Shown here: positions 43,249 through 53,212 of the stretch, in pieces
How the letters are laid out: the number at the start of each line of letters is the position of its first letter
Numbering within the stretch: position 1 is the stretch's first letter
DNA from: Hyphomicrobiales bacterium
Lineage (GTDB): Bacteria > Pseudomonadota > Alphaproteobacteria > Rhizobiales > NORP267
Length of the DNA stretch: 63,813 nucleotides
Assembly (NCBI GenBank): GCA_030688605.1
Contig: JAUYJB010000014.1
Coordinates: 1 to 63,813, forward strand
Direction of reading: 5' to 3'
Notes under the pieces: model-generated
What the model was told of the DNA's origin: nothing
Databases searched by the model: none
The model's input: only the letters and a program-made list of their open reading frames with translations
Translations under genes and position numbers: made by a program

Positions 43249-45786
43249 CTAGTTTCTCCTGCCCGCCGCGCCGGCCTTGGCCGCCTTGGCGGCAATCAGT
43301 TCGACCGCCCGGTCGAGAGTCACGTCCTCGGGCTTGAGGCTGCGCGGCAGCGTTACATTGATTTTGCCGTGCTTCACATAGGGGCCGTAGCGGCCGGAGA
43401 GAAGTTGGATCGACCCTCCCAATGTCGGGTGTTCGCCGAGATCCTTCAAGGTCTGCGGCCCATTCTTGCCGTTGCGCGCGCGGCGGTTGGCAATCAGATC
43501 GACGGCGCGGTTGAGGCCGATCTCGAACACTTCGGCGCTGCTGCGAAGGTTGGCGAACCGGCCGTCATGCTGGACGAACGGCCCGTAGCGGCCGATGCCG
43601 GCGGTGATCGGCTTGCCGGTCTCTGGATGCAGCCCGACCTGGCGCGGCAGGGAGAGAAGCCTTAGCGCCAGCGCAAGATCGATCGTCTCCGGGTCGACGT
43701 CCTTGGGTATGGAGCCGCGCTCCGGCTTGCCGCCGTCAGCCGCAGCGCGCTCGACATAGGCGCCGAAGCGGCCGTCCTTGAGATAAACCTCGCGGCCTCT
43801 CTCGGGGTCGGTCCCGAGCAGACGGCCGGCGGGCCCCTGCTTGTCGCCCGCGCCTGTTTGCGCCTCGCCCGCCAGTTGCCGCGTATAGCGACATTCCGGA
43901 TAGTTGGAGCAGCCGATAAAGGCGCCGAATTTGCCGATCTTCAGGCTCAGCCGCCCGTCGCCGCAACTCGGGCAGCGGCGCGGGTCCTCGCCGGGGCCGG
44001 TGGCGGGAAAGATGTGCGGCCCGAGCAGCTCGTTGAGCGCCTCCAAGACCTGGGCAACCCTCAAATCCTTGGTCTCGTCGACCGCGGCGGAGAATTCGCG
44101 CCAAAAGTCGCGCAACAGGTCGCGCCAGGCGATCTCGCCGTTGGACACCTTATCGAGGCGTTCCTCGAGGGCTGCGGTGAAGTCGTACTCCACGTAGCGC
44201 CGGAAGAAGCTCTCCAGGAAGGCGGTGACGAGGCGGCCCTTGTCTTCGGGCACGAGGCGCTTCTTGTCGAGGCGCACGTAGCCGCGGTCGCGCAGCACGG
44301 ACAGCGTCTGAGTGTAGGTCGAGGGTCGGCCGATGCCGAGCTCCTCCATGCGCTTGATCAGCGTCGCCTCGGTGTAGCGCGGCTGCGGCTCGGTGACATG
44401 CTGGTTGGCGGCGACCTTCTCGACCGCCGTCGCTTCGCCCGCCTTGACCGCCGGCAGGCGGGCATTCTCCTCGTCCTCCTCGTCGTCGCGGCCTTCCTGA
44501 TAGAGCTTCAGGAAGCCATCGAAGAGCACCACCTGGCCGGTGGCGCGCAGGCCGTAGGGATTGCCGTCGCCGCCGGTGCCGGCAATATCGATGGTGGTGC
44601 GGGCAAGCTCGGCGCTCGCCATCTGGCTGGCGATCGCGCGCTTCCAGATCAGCTCGTAGAGCTTGGCCTGCTCCTCGTCGAGGAAGCGGGCAACGTCGGC
44701 CGGTCGCCGGCCCGGATCCGTGGGGCGGATCGCCTCGTGGGCTTCTTGCGCGTTCTTGGCCTTGGTCTTGTAGACGCGCGGGGCCTCCGGCCGGTAGCGG
44801 TCGCCGAACTGGCTTGCGATGGTGCGCCGGCAGGCGTCGATCGCCTCGCGCGCCATCTGTACCCCGTCGGTGCGCATATAGGTGATCAGCCCCTGGGTCT
44901 CGCCGTTGAGTTCGACGCCTTCATAAAGGCGCTGGGCGATCTGCATGGTGCGGGTAGCCGAAAGGCCCAGCTTGCGCGAGGCCTCCTGCTGCAGGGTCGA
45001 GGTGATGAAGGGCGGCTGGGGATGGCGCTTCTGCGGTTTGGTTTCGACGCTCAAGACGGCGAACCTGCCGGCTTCGAGCGCCTGCCTGATCGCTTCCGCC
45101 TCGGCCCGGCTCTTGATATCGAGCTTGCCGAGCTTCTTGCCGGCGATTGCAGCAAGGCGGGCGTCGAACGTCTCGCCGGCCGGGGTCTCAAGGCTTGCGA
45201 CGAGCGACCAGTATTCCTGGCGGATGAAGGTCTCGATCTCGCGTTCGCGGTCGCAAACGAGGCGCAGCGCCACGGACTGCACGCGGCCCGCCGAGCGCGC
45301 GCCCGGCAGCTTGCGCCACAAAACCGGCGACAGGGTGAAGCCGACCAGATAGTCGAGCGCGCGGCGCGCGAGATAGGCTTCGACCAGCGGCTCGTCGAGG
45401 CCGCGCGGCTGGGCCATCGCCGCCAGCACCGCGTCCTTGGTGACGGCGTTGAAGACGACGCGCTCGACCTTGACGTCGTTGAGCGCCTTCTTCAGCTTGA
45501 GCGCTTCGAGCACGTGCCAGGAGATCGCCTCTCCCTCGCGGTCCGGGTCGGTGGCGAGGATCAGCCGGTCGGCCGACTTGACCGCCCGGGCGATTTCGTC
45601 GAGGCGCTTTCGCGCCTTGGGGTCGACGTCCCAGGACATGGCGAAATCCTCGTCCGGGCGCACCGAGCCGTCCTTGGCCGGCAGGTCGCGGACATGGCCG
45701 TAGGAGGCCATGACCAGATAGCCAGAGCCGAGATATTTGTTGATGGTCTTGGCCTTGGCGGGCGACTCAACGACAACGACGTTCAT
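43249..45786 (-). CDS. topA: DNA topoisomerase I
   Basis: 845 residues from ATG 45786, which begins MNVVVVESPAKAKTINKYL, the Toprim domain start (Glu, and DPDREGEAISWH with the DxD pair). The active tyrosine is Tyr303 in GLITYMRTDG. After the type IA core there is one four-cysteine zinc ribbon (CPSCGDGRLSLKIGKFGAFI... CSNYPEC) and then two cysteine-free ribbon-like repeats containing the segments GRFGAYVE and GRYGPFVQ, plus a Lys/Ala tail. It relaxes negative supercoils. An upstream in-frame extension is not conserved. Confidence 0.96.
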   Translation of the reverse strand: MNVVVVESPAKAKTINKYLGSGYLVMASYGHVRDLPAKDGSVRPDEDFAMSWDVDPKARKRLDEIARAVKSADRLILATDPDREGEAISWHVLEALKLKKALNDVKVERVVFNAVTKDAVLAAMAQPRGLDEPLVEAYLARRALDYLVGFTLSPVLWRKLPGARSAGRVQSVALRLVCDREREIETFIRQEYWSLVASLETPAGETFDARLAAIAGKKLGKLDIKSRAEAEAIRQALEAGRFAVLSVETKPQKRHPQPPFITSTLQQEASRKLGLSATRTMQIAQRLYEGVELNGETQGLITYMRTDGVQMAREAIDACRRTIASQFGDRYRPEAPRVYKTKAKNAQEAHEAIRPTDPGRRPADVARFLDEEQAKLYELIWKRAIASQMASAELARTTIDIAGTGGDGNPYGLRATGQVVLFDGFLKLYQEGRDDEEDEENARLPAVKAGEATAVEKVAANQHVTEPQPRYTEATLIKRMEELGIGRPSTYTQTLSVLRDRGYVRLDKKRLVPEDKGRLVTAFLESFFRRYVEYDFTAALEERLDKVSNGEIAWRDLLRDFWREFSAAVDETKDLRVAQVLEALNELLGPHIFPATGPGEDPRRCPSCGDGRLSLKIGKFGAFIGCSNYPECRYTRQLAGEAQTGAGDKQGPAGRLLGTDPERGREVYLKDGRFGAYVERAAADGGKPERGSIPKDVDPETIDLALALRLLSLPRQVGLHPETGKPITAGIGRYGPFVQHDGRFANLRSSAEVFEIGLNRAVDLIANRRARNGKNGPQTLKDLGEHPTLGGSIQLLSGRYGPYVKHGKINVTLPRSLKPEDVTLDRAVELIAAKAAKAGAAGRRN

Positions 45787-46089
45787 GGGATCCTCGAATG
45801 CGGAAGCCGGGGAGGGCGGCAGCCTGCGGCCTGCGGAGCGTGTGCGGGAAGGCCTCCTCCTCCGACGCGGCCAGACAATGAGAGAATCGGTGTGGCCTGT
45901 CAAACGCCGCCTGTTTGCCCGCCTTAGCCGAGACGATTAACGGCGGCGACCCAGCCGTTCGGGCTGCCTTCGCCGATAATCGTAAAAAGAGTACTTCACG
46001 AAAAATACAATCATAGGTATAGTTAGCTGCCTGAATGGGGGGGGCCGTTCCTGGTCACAATAAGAGTGCGGCGGCTCAAAGAGGATATC
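45787..46089. other. Divergent gap between topA and a small gene
   Basis: 303 bases containing the promoters of topA (leftward) and of the small gene at 46090 (rightward). The part at 45975-46040 is AT-rich (ACAATCATAGGTATAGTTAG), suitable for a promoter, followed by a run of eight G. I see no gene here. Confidence 0.5.
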
Positions 46090-46344
46090 GTGACTCGCAA
46101 GACGCAAACTTCCAGGACCGAGGTCTTCGACGAGGCCGATGCGGCGGATGAGGGCGCAGCAACGCGATACCCGCCAGGCGATGCGATAAACTATATTCGC
46201 GACATGGTCGGTGCGTTGCACGACATGGCCGAGGATGCCGATCAGCCCCTGCTCGCCTATCTGCTCGACATGGCCCATGAAGAGGCGCGGCTGCAGGCGC
46301 GCAAAGCGTCGCGGGCGCAAAATCCGGCAATCGGGCGGGCCTAG
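46090..46344 (+). CDS. Small conserved-type hypothetical protein
   Basis: 84 residues; GTG 46090 is chosen because AGAGGA precedes it by six bases, while a GTG at 46066 lacks a site. The N-terminal half is acidic and probably disordered (EVFDEADAADEG). The C-terminal half, INYIRDMVGALHDMAEDADQ followed by PLLAYLLDMAHEEARLQA, is helical and resembles a family of small Rhizobiales proteins with the pattern YI.DM...L..MA......LAYLLDMA..EA. No function known. Its stop TAG coincides with the terminal CTAGAGCGG of the adjacent repeat element. Confidence 0.7.
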   Translation: MTRKTQTSRTEVFDEADAADEGAATRYPPGDAINYIRDMVGALHDMAEDADQPLLAYLLDMAHEEARLQARKASRAQNPAIGRA

Positions 46345-46607
46345 AGCGGTTCATGGTTATAGGGAACCATTTGACCGGGATGATTTTGCGCCGTGGCCAG
46401 GCGCGGCTCGCCGGGCGATGCGGTGCATCGGCCAACAGCCGCAACACCGCCACGGCGCAAAAGAACCCAGCCTTCGGTGGGCCAAATCGGCCCACCGGGT
46501 TCGTTGCGGCGCTCGCCCGATATCCCGTATCGCGCGTCGCGGCCCACGCCTGCCCGGATGAACCGATTTGGCCCATCGAATCGATCCCCTATAACCATGA
46601 ACCGCTC
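46344..46607. mobile_element. 264-bp MITE-like element, copy A
   Basis: Terminal inverted repeats of 21 bases: GAGCGGTTCATGGTTATAGG plus G at 46344-46364, and its exact complement at 46587-46607. The left flank is C-TA; the right flank is AA. Inside are further inverted pairs, for example TTTTGCGCCGTGG with CCACGGCGCAAAA and GGTGGGCC with GGCCCACC, giving a strongly folded structure. No transposase. A second copy in the opposite orientation begins at 63571 and is about 97% identical by eye. The TA at the junction suggests mobilisation by an IS630/Tc1-type transposase. Confidence 0.85.
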
Positions 46608-46630
46608 AAGACCTCACAGGATCGACAACC

Positions 46631-47794
46631 TCATAGGATCGACACAAGCTGGCCGCCGTGGCGGGCGAGGCGGCCGGCAAGGTCCAGTTCCATCAGCACC
46701 GTATAGACCGCGCCGGGGGCAAGCCGCGTGTGGCGGATGATCTCGTCGATCTCGACGGGCGCGGCGCCGAGCGCCTCGATGACGCGGTCGCGGTCGGTCT
46801 CGGCCAGCGCCTCCGTCCATTCCGCCGCCTCCGCCTCGGCGCCCTCGGACGCGGTCGCCGGCCGGGTGAGGGCGGCGGCGCCAAAAGCCCGCTGCGGCTC
46901 TTCCAGGATGGGCGCGAGCACCTCGATCACGTCCTCGGCCGAGCGCGCCATCGCCGCGCCGTCCCGGATCAGACGGTTGGTGCCGTGGGCGCGCGGATCG
47001 AGCGGCGAGCCGGGCACGGCGAACACCTCGCGGCCCATCTCGTTGGCGAGCCTTGCGGTGATCAGCGAACCGGAGCGGCTTGCCGCCTCGACGATGACCG
47101 TGCCCAGCGCCAGCCCCGCGATGATCCGGTTGCGGCGCGGGAAGTCGCGCCCCCGCGGCTCGAGCCCCAGCGGCATTTCAGACAGGATGGCGCCGGTCTC
47201 GGCGATCGCCGCGTAGAGGTCCTCATGCTCCTGCGGATAGACCCGGTCGACGCCGCCGGCAAGTACGGCGACGGTGCCGGTGGCGAGCGCGCCGCGGTGG
47301 GCGCCGGCGTCGATGCCGCGGGCAAGGCCGGAAACGATGGCGAATCCTGCTTCTCCAAGACCGGCAGCGATATTTGCCGCAATCCGCTTGCCGGCGGCGG
47401 AACAATTGCGCGAACCGACGATGGCGACCATGGGCCGGGCGAGGATCGCCGCTTCGCCGCGCACGAAGAGAAGCGGCGGCGCGCCCTCGCTATGCTGCAG
47501 CGGGACCGGATAGTCCGGCTCGCCCATGGCGACGAGACGGATGTCAAGCCGCGCCGCCGCCTCAAGCTCGGCCTCGGCCTCGTCGGCGGAAGCGATGCGG
47601 ATTTGGCGCTTCAGCCCGCCGCGCGCGGACAGGCCCGGCAGGGCCTTGAGCGCCGCATCGGCGCCGCCGAAGCGGTTGATCAGCAGGCGGAAGGTGGTCG
47701 GGCCGACATTCTCGCTGCGGATCAGGCGCAGCCAGGCAAGCCGCTGGGCATCGCTGAGCCTGCGGCCCTTTCCGCCGCCCTCAGCCATCTTCAT
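46631..47794 (-). CDS. dprA: DNA-processing protein DprA
   Basis: 387 residues. N-terminal helix-hairpin-helix-like segment ([20 protein letters not shown]), the Rossmann-like core with [37 protein letters not shown] and [20 protein letters not shown], and a C-terminal winged-helix domain ([20 protein letters not shown]). DprA loads RecA on incoming single-stranded DNA during natural transformation. It overlaps plsY by 14 bases. The ATG at 47788 is an equally possible start. Confidence 0.95.
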   Translation of the reverse strand: MKMAEGGGKGRRLSDAQRLAWLRLIRSENVGPTTFRLLINRFGGADAALKALPGLSARGGLKRQIRIASADEAEAELEAAARLDIRLVAMGEPDYPVPLQHSEGAPPLLFVRGEAAILARPMVAIVGSRNCSAAGKRIAANIAAGLGEAGFAIVSGLARGIDAGAHRGALATGTVAVLAGGVDRVYPQEHEDLYAAIAETGAILSEMPLGLEPRGRDFPRRNRIIAGLALGTVIVEAASRSGSLITARLANEMGREVFAVPGSPLDPRAHGTNRLIRDGAAMARSAEDVIEVLAPILEEPQRAFGAAALTRPATASEGAEAEAAEWTEALAETDRDRVIEALGAAPVEIDEIIRHTRLAPGAVYTVLMELDLAGRLARHGGQLVSIL

Positions 47795-48407
47795 GCCCGC
47801 TCTCGCCGAGGCGCGGCTCGGTCCCGGTCACGAGCCGGCGGATATTGGCGTAATGCCGGAGCCAGACCAGGAGTGTGAGGGCGATGAAAAGTTCGGAAAC
47901 CTGCTTTTCGTCGGCCGCGAAGAGGATGAAGGGTACCGCGAGGCTTGCCGTCAGTCCGGCGAAGGAGGAGAGGCGGGCGAACGCGGCGCAGTAGAGCCAG
48001 ATGGCGGCGAAGGCCAAGGCCGCCGGCCAGTAGAAGCCGATGAGGACGCCGAGATAGGTGGCTACACCCTTGCCGCCCCTGAATTTGAGCCAGACGGGGA
48101 AGATGTGGCCGGTCAGGGCGCCGAAGCCGGCGACGAGCTGCGGGTCGGGGCCGTAGAGGCCCGCGAGCCAGACGGCGGCGGTGCCCTTGAGGATGTCGGC
48201 CAAGAGCGTCAAGGCGGCAAGGTCCTTGCGGCCGGTGCGCAGCACGTTGGTGGCGCCGATATTGCCGGAACCGATGGCGCGGATGTCGCCGAGACCGGCA
48301 AGCCGGGTCAGGATGACGCCGAAGGGGATAGAGCCGACGAGATAGCCGAACGCCAAGGCGATGGCGAGATAGGGGAGCGCGAAGCTCCAGCTGATCGGAT
48401 CGGGCAT
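47781..48407 (-). CDS. plsY: Acyl-phosphate:glycerol-3-phosphate acyltransferase
   Basis: 208 residues, five predicted helices. PlsY signatures: [30 protein letters not shown] and [20 protein letters not shown]. It uses acyl-phosphate made by PlsX to form lysophosphatidic acid in the inner membrane. Lies 15 bases after pyrC and overlaps dprA. Confidence 0.96.
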   Translation of the reverse strand: MPDPISWSFALPYLAIALAFGYLVGSIPFGVILTRLAGLGDIRAIGSGNIGATNVLRTGRKDLAALTLLADILKGTAAVWLAGLYGPDPQLVAGFGALTGHIFPVWLKFRGGKGVATYLGVLIGFYWPAALAFAAIWLYCAAFARLSSFAGLTASLAVPFILFAADEKQVSELFIALTLLVWLRHYANIRRLVTGTEPRLGESGHEDG

Positions 48408-48422
48408 GGCCGGCGCCGCTTC

Positions 48423-49736
48423 TCAGACTTCAACGGAAGCGTAATCGTAGACCGTATGCCCGGCAATGACGGTGCGCGTGACCCGACCCATGAAGCGTGC
48501 GCCCTCGAACGGCGTGTTCTTGGAGCGGGAAACGATGTGGGCCTCCTCGCACACCCAGGGCGCCTCGGCGTCGAATACGACGACGTCGCCGGGCGCCCCC
48601 TTGGCGAGGGTTCCCGCCTCGAGCCCGAGAATCTCGGCCGGCCGCGTCGACAGGGCGCGCAGGACGGTCGCAAGGTCGGCGTCGCCATTGTGCACCAACC
48701 GCAGGGCGGCCGCGAGCAGGGTCTCGAGCCCGATGGCGCCGTCGGCGGCCTCGGCGAAGGGGTGGCGCTTGGTCTCGACATGCTGCGGGTCGTGGGCCGA
48801 GACGATGACGTCGATCGAGCGGTCGGCAAGGCCTGCGACCATCGCCAGCCGGTCGTCCTCGGAGCGCAAGGGTGGCGACAGCTTGAAGAAGGTCCGGTAG
48901 GAGCCGATGTCGAGCTCGTTGAGGGTCAGGTGGTTGATGGAGACGCCGCAGGTGACGGGAAGGCCGTCCTCCTTGGCGCGGCGGACCGCGGCAAGGGAGT
49001 CCGCGCAGGAGAGCTGCGCTGCGTGGTAGCGGGCGCCGGTCAGGCGGGCAAGGCGCATATCGCGGGCGACGACGACGCTTTCCGCCTCGCGCGGAATGCC
49101 CGGCAGGCCGAGCCGGGTCGCCGTCTCGCTTTCGTTCATGACGCCTTGGCCTGCCAGGTCGCGGTCCTCGGCGTGGTGAACCACGAGGCCGTCGAAATTG
49201 CGCGCATAGGTGAGCGCCTGGCGCATGACCTGGGCATTTTTCACCGAATGGCGGCCGTCGGTGAAGGCGACGGCGCCGGCCTCCAGCATGAGGCCGAACT
49301 CGGTCATCTCCTCGCCCTTGAGGCCGCGGGTGATGGCGGCCATCGGGTGGATGCGCACGCTTGCCGTGTCGCGGGCGCGGCGCAGGAGGAAGTCGACGAG
49401 CGCGATGTCGTCAATGACCGGGTCGGTGTCCGGCATGACGATCATGGTGGTGACCCCGCCTGCCGCCGCCGCCAGGCTTGCCGAAGCCAGCGTCTCGCGG
49501 TGCTCGGCGCCGGGCTCGCCGACGAAGACACGCATGTCGACCAGGCCCGGGGCGACGATCCGGCCGGCGCAGTCGACGATCTTGGTGCCCGCCGGCCCGT
49601 CGTCCACTCCCTTGCCGGCGCCAGAGATCCGCCCGTCGACGATGAGCATGCCGCCCCGCTCGTCGAGGCCCGAAGCCGGATCGACGACGCGCGCGTTCTT
49701 CAGGAGCAGCGGGGCGTGGGCGCCGTTTATGGTCAT
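48423..49736 (-). CDS. pyrC: Dihydroorotase-like protein with degenerate metal site (PyrC' / pseudo-DHOase)
   Basis: 437 residues, amidohydrolase fold. In active dihydroorotases the first metal motif is HxH (DMHVHLREPG); here it is DMRVFVGEPG, with Arg69 and Phe71. The late catalytic Asp motif (T/SDHAPH) reads S313-A-H-D-P-Q, so that Asp is Ala314. Some other residues remain (H188-region VVHHAED). By analogy with the inactive homologue that stabilises aspartate transcarbamoylase in Pseudomonas, this probably serves as a structural partner of the adjacent PyrB, with the true dihydroorotase elsewhere. Six bases after pyrB. Confidence 0.88.
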   Translation of the reverse strand: MTINGAHAPLLLKNARVVDPASGLDERGGMLIVDGRISGAGKGVDDGPAGTKIVDCAGRIVAPGLVDMRVFVGEPGAEHRETLASASLAAAAGGVTTMIVMPDTDPVIDDIALVDFLLRRARDTASVRIHPMAAITRGLKGEEMTEFGLMLEAGAVAFTDGRHSVKNAQVMRQALTYARNFDGLVVHHAEDRDLAGQGVMNESETATRLGLPGIPREAESVVVARDMRLARLTGARYHAAQLSCADSLAAVRRAKEDGLPVTCGVSINHLTLNELDIGSYRTFFKLSPPLRSEDDRLAMVAGLADRSIDVIVSAHDPQHVETKRHPFAEAADGAIGLETLLAAALRLVHNGDADLATVLRALSTRPAEILGLEAGTLAKGAPGDVVVFDAEAPWVCEEAHIVSRSKNTPFEGARFMGRVTRTVIAGHTVYDYASVEV

Positions 49737-49742
49737 CTCCCG

Positions 49743-50711
49743 TCAGTCCCTGTTTGGCAGGTTCGCGGCCAGCGCCTCGAGCACGGCCATGCGTACCGCG
49801 ACACCCATCTCGACCTGCTCGCCGATCAGGCTCCGCGGCCCGTCGGCGACCGCCGAGTCGATCTCGACGCCGCGGTTCATGGGGCCCGGATGCATGACCA
49901 GCGCGTCCGGCTTGGCAAAGGACAGCTTCGCCTCGTCGAGGCCGTAGAAGTGGAAATATTCGCGCACCGAGGGCACGTAGGAGGCGGCCATGCGCTCGCG
50001 CTGCAGGCGCAGCATCATGACGATGTCGGCGCCCTTGAGGCCATTGCGCATGTCGGTGAAGACCTCGACGCCGAGCCGCTCGATGCCGGCCGGCAGCAGC
50101 GTCAGGGGAGCCACCACGCGCACCCGCGCGTGGAGCTGGTTGAGCAGCAGGATGTTGGACCGCGCGACCCGCGAATGCAGCAGGTCGCCGCAGATCGTCA
50201 CCGTCAGACGCGCGATGCGGCCCTTGTGGCGGCGGATGGTGAGCGCGTCGAGCAGCGCCTGGGTCGGGTGTTCGTGGGCGCCGTCGCCGGCGTTGATCAC
50301 CGAGCAGCCGACCTTCTGGGCGAGCAGATGCACCGCGCCCGACGAGCCGTGGCGCACGACCAGAATGTCCGGGCGCATGGCGTTCAGCGTCGCCGCGGTA
50401 TCCAGCATGGTCTCGCCCTTCTTCACCGAGGAGGTGTCCACCGACATGTTCATGACGTCGGCGCCGAGGCGCTTTCCGGCCAGCTCGAAGGAGGATTGCG
50501 TCCGCGTCGAGGCCTCGAAGAAGAGGTTGATCTGGGTGCGCCCGCGCAGCACCGACTTCTTCTTCTCCACCTGACGGCTGACCTCGACCGCCTCGTCGGC
50601 GAGGTCGAGCAGGGTGACGATGTCGTCGCGGGAAAGGCCTTCAATGCCGAGCAAGTGCCGGTGGGGAAAAAATCGCAGGGCGCTCGACGGTATCGGTTCC
50701 ATCGAAGCCAT
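49743..50711 (-). CDS. pyrB: Aspartate carbamoyltransferase catalytic subunit
   Basis: 322 residues from ATG 50711 (ATG 50702 is an alternative). The carbamoyl-phosphate motif [48 protein letters not shown] and the C-terminal [12 protein letters not shown] are intact, so it should be active. It forms carbamoyl-aspartate, the first committed step of pyrimidine synthesis. Paired with the degenerate PyrC downstream. No pyrI regulatory subunit is present. Confidence 0.95.
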   Translation of the reverse strand: MASMEPIPSSALRFFPHRHLLGIEGLSRDDIVTLLDLADEAVEVSRQVEKKKSVLRGRTQINLFFEASTRTQSSFELAGKRLGADVMNMSVDTSSVKKGETMLDTAATLNAMRPDILVVRHGSSGAVHLLAQKVGCSVINAGDGAHEHPTQALLDALTIRRHKGRIARLTVTICGDLLHSRVARSNILLLNQLHARVRVVAPLTLLPAGIERLGVEVFTDMRNGLKGADIVMMLRLQRERMAASYVPSVREYFHFYGLDEAKLSFAKPDALVMHPGPMNRGVEIDSAVADGPRSLIGEQVEMGVAVRMAVLEALAANLPNRD

Positions 50712-51365
50712 GGCTATAGGCGGAATCGCACGGGGGGGCAAGCATGGTGACCGGAACCGTCCACCGAATTCTGCCCGAGGCGTTAATGCCATACTGTCGA
50801 AAAGCAAAGGGGCAAGCTTCGCCGTTGCCGCGAGCCGCTTTGCTCCGGGTTTTGCCTTATCTTTCCCCCTTCGCCCAATAGGACGCGGGGCCGCGGGCGC
50901 TTCACGTCGCACCGCTACTCAACTAACTGGCGCTCCGCGAAGCGCCCGCCGCGGCGATTTTTGGCCATTGTCCGACCGCATCTTCGGCCAACCGGGCAGC
51001 GGGCTCTTCAGCCGCCTTGACCACGCCCCCGCACCTCGCGAACGCGGGGACCCATTGGTATTGCCCCTTGTGCATTCCCGAGAGAATGATCGATCGAGTC
51101 CGCCCCCCAAGGCCAATAGGTTGCCGATGTCTCGGGAACGACGTTGTGGGCCAAGGCTCCGACCGGAATCCAGAAAAGAGGCTGCCCAGAATACCGCCAC
51201 GTGATTCGGGATCCAGCCTGCAGGATGGGTTGAGCGCGGCGAAACGCATCATCTCGCAAGGCAATTCCTAATGCGGTGGGTTTCGCTCCGCTACGTGCTT
51301 CGCCGGTATGACGGCGCACGCCGCAATAGCTGCTAATATGCGCCGTGCAGGAGAGGAGCGCGGCG
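50712..51365. other. Long intergenic region with dispersed-repeat-like text
   Basis: 654 bases without a credible gene. The segment at about 51035-51075 (CTCGCGAACGCGGGGACCCA) and the tract at 51200-51325 (GATTCGGGATCCAGCC ... TTCGCCGGTATGACGGCG) resemble short intergenic palindromic repeats similar in style to those at 0.9 kb and 61.2 kb. The promoters of pyrB and of the acyl-CoA dehydrogenase must lie near the two ends. The rest shows nothing I recognise. Confidence 0.45.
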
Positions 51366-53042
51366 ATGAGTGAACCGTTCGAAACCCACGAGGTCTTCAA
51401 CCAGTCGCCGGCCTTCGCCGATGTCGAGCTATTCGACGCCGACCTTCCGTTAAGGGAGGCGGCGCGGCGCGAGGGGGCGGGAGAGACTGCGGACCTAAGC
51501 GAATTCGGCAGGCTGCTCGGCACGGCGCAAATCCTCGAGGAGGGCCGCATCGCCAATGTCTGCGCGCCGACGCTGCATGCCTTCGATGCCAGCGGCAACA
51601 GGCGCGACCGGATCGAATTTCACCCCGCCTATCACGCCTTCATGCGCCGCAGCACCACCCAAGGGCTGCATTCGGCCGCCTGGGAGCATCTGCTGACCGG
51701 CAAGGCGCCGGCGCCGAGCCGCTTCGTCAGGCGGCTTGCCGGCATCTACATGATGTCGGAGGTCGAGCCCGGGCATCTGTGCCCCATCACCATGACCCAT
51801 GCCTGCGTCGCGCCGCTGATCGCCGAAAAGCGCCTCAGCGAGGCGTCGGTGTGGCTGCCGAAGATCCTGTCGCGCGCCTACGACCCGGCGTTCAAGCCGA
51901 TGGCCGAGAAACAGGGCGTGACCATCGGCATGGGGATGACCGAAAAGCAGGGCGGCACCGACGTGCGCGCCAACACGACCAAAGCGGAGCCCGCGGGCGA
52001 GGGCGAATATCGGCTTACCGGGCATAAATGGTTCATGTCGGCGCCGATGTGCGACGCCTTTCTGATGCTCGCCCAGGCGCCGGGCGGGCTTTCCTGCTTT
52101 TTCGTGCCGCGCTTCAGGCCCGACGGCAAGATCAACGCCATCCGTCTCATCCGGCTCAAGGACAAGCTCGGCAACCGCTCCAACGCTTCCTGCGAGGTGG
52201 AGCTTGCCGGCGCCCATGGCTTTCTCGTCGGCGAGGAGGGCCGCGGGGTCGCCACCATCATCGAGATGGTGACGCTGACCAGGCTCGACTGCGCCGCCTC
52301 CTCGGCCGGGCTGATGCGCTGGGGGCTTGCCAACGCGCTGCATCACGCGCGCCACCGCAGCGTGTTCCAGAAACGGCTCGCCGACCAGCCGATGATGCAA
52401 AGCGTGCTCGCCGACATGGCGCTCGACGTCGAGGCGGCCGTCGCGCTCGCCTTCCGGCTCGGCCGCGCCTTCGATCGCGCCGGGAAGGACGAACAGGAGG
52501 CCGCCTATGCCCGCTTCATGACGCCGATCACCAAATATTGGTGCTGCAAGATCACGCCAAGGCTCGCCTGCGAGGCGATGGAGTGCATGGGCGGCAACGG
52601 CTATGTGGAGGAGGCTCCCCTGGCCCGGCTTTACCGCGAGGCGCCGCTCAACGCCATCTGGGAGGGGTCGGGAAACGTCATGTGCCTCGACATGCTGCGG
52701 GCGTTCGACAAGGACCGGGCCGCCGCCGACGGCGTGCTGGCGGGCCTCTTCGAAGCGGCCGGCGGCAACATGCTGATCACCGCCGCGTTGCAACAGGCGG
52801 GAGCGATCCTTGCCGACGCCGGCCGCGCCGAGACCCAGGCGCGGTTCGCCGTCGAGCAGATCGCGCTTGCGGCAGCTTCCGTGCTGCTGAAGGAAGCAGC
52901 CCCCGGGGAAGTTGCAGACAGCTTCATCACGGCGCGGCTCGGCGGCAGCTTTTCCTACACCTATGGCGCTTTCGGCGGCAGCTTCGGCGGGGCCGGAAGC
53001 GCCGAGGCGCGGGCGATCCTTAAGCGGGCCCTGCCCGAATAG
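51366..53042 (+). CDS. AidB-like acyl-CoA dehydrogenase family flavoprotein
   Basis: 558 residues, longer than typical acyl-CoA dehydrogenases (~380) and matching the AidB subgroup. EVFNQSPAFADVELFDADLP is the AidB-type start; GMTEKQGGTDVRANTTKAEP and HKWFMSAPMCDAFLMLAQ are the flavin-domain segments; LYREAPLNAIWEGSGNVMCLD contains the conserved Glu region. E. coli AidB protects DNA from alkylation and binds DNA through a basic C-terminal part; here the C-terminus is mostly neutral, so a true AidB role is unsure. GAGAGG precedes ATG 51366. Stands alone. Confidence 0.88.
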   Translation: MSEPFETHEVFNQSPAFADVELFDADLPLREAARREGAGETADLSEFGRLLGTAQILEEGRIANVCAPTLHAFDASGNRRDRIEFHPAYHAFMRRSTTQGLHSAAWEHLLTGKAPAPSRFVRRLAGIYMMSEVEPGHLCPITMTHACVAPLIAEKRLSEASVWLPKILSRAYDPAFKPMAEKQGVTIGMGMTEKQGGTDVRANTTKAEPAGEGEYRLTGHKWFMSAPMCDAFLMLAQAPGGLSCFFVPRFRPDGKINAIRLIRLKDKLGNRSNASCEVELAGAHGFLVGEEGRGVATIIEMVTLTRLDCAASSAGLMRWGLANALHHARHRSVFQKRLADQPMMQSVLADMALDVEAAVALAFRLGRAFDRAGKDEQEAAYARFMTPITKYWCCKITPRLACEAMECMGGNGYVEEAPLARLYREAPLNAIWEGSGNVMCLDMLRAFDKDRAAADGVLAGLFEAAGGNMLITAALQQAGAILADAGRAETQARFAVEQIALAAASVLLKEAAPGEVADSFITARLGGSFSYTYGAFGGSFGGAGSAEARAILKRALPE

Positions 53043-53117
53043 GCGGCATGCGGGCCGTCCTCCAAGCGGACCATCGCCGCGGATCTGAAGCTGGAGCATG
53101 ACACTCTGGCGACCCGG

Positions 53118-53146
53118 CGCGGGCAGGCCTTCTGCCCGTGCCCGCG
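53118..53146. repeat. Hairpin between convergent genes
   Basis: CGCGGGCA (53118-53125) and TGCCCGCG (53139-53146) form a perfect 8-bp stem around a 13-base loop that itself holds GGCCTTCTGCC. It lies between the convergent acyl-CoA dehydrogenase and CelD-like genes. It may act as a weak bidirectional terminator, though no T-run follows; the text also resembles intergenic repeats. Confidence 0.5.
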
Positions 53147-53212
53147 ATGATCAGCCGGGAATGACAAGATTGCCGGATGAGATTGCCGGGATAAAACTAC
53201 CGGGCGCCGGCC

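Noticed and set aside
43858-45927. Long plus-strand open frame (689 codons)
   Set aside because: Antisense to topA; composition Leu/Arg/Gly-rich without motifs.
46353-46706. Open frame sharing about 75 residues with another at 63807-63568
   Set aside because: The similarity is due entirely to the two repeat copies; the frame runs from terminus to terminus and ends in translated inverted repeat, and differences between the copies change amino acids as often as not.
47526-50750. A 1074-codon open frame on the plus strand
   Set aside because: It is the antisense of dprA, plsY, pyrC and pyrB, all with clear family motifs on the minus strand; the translation has no recognisable domain and is an artefact of high GC.
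51495-53099. 534-codon minus-strand open frame
   Set aside because: Antisense to the AidB-like gene, which has full-length homology on the plus strand.
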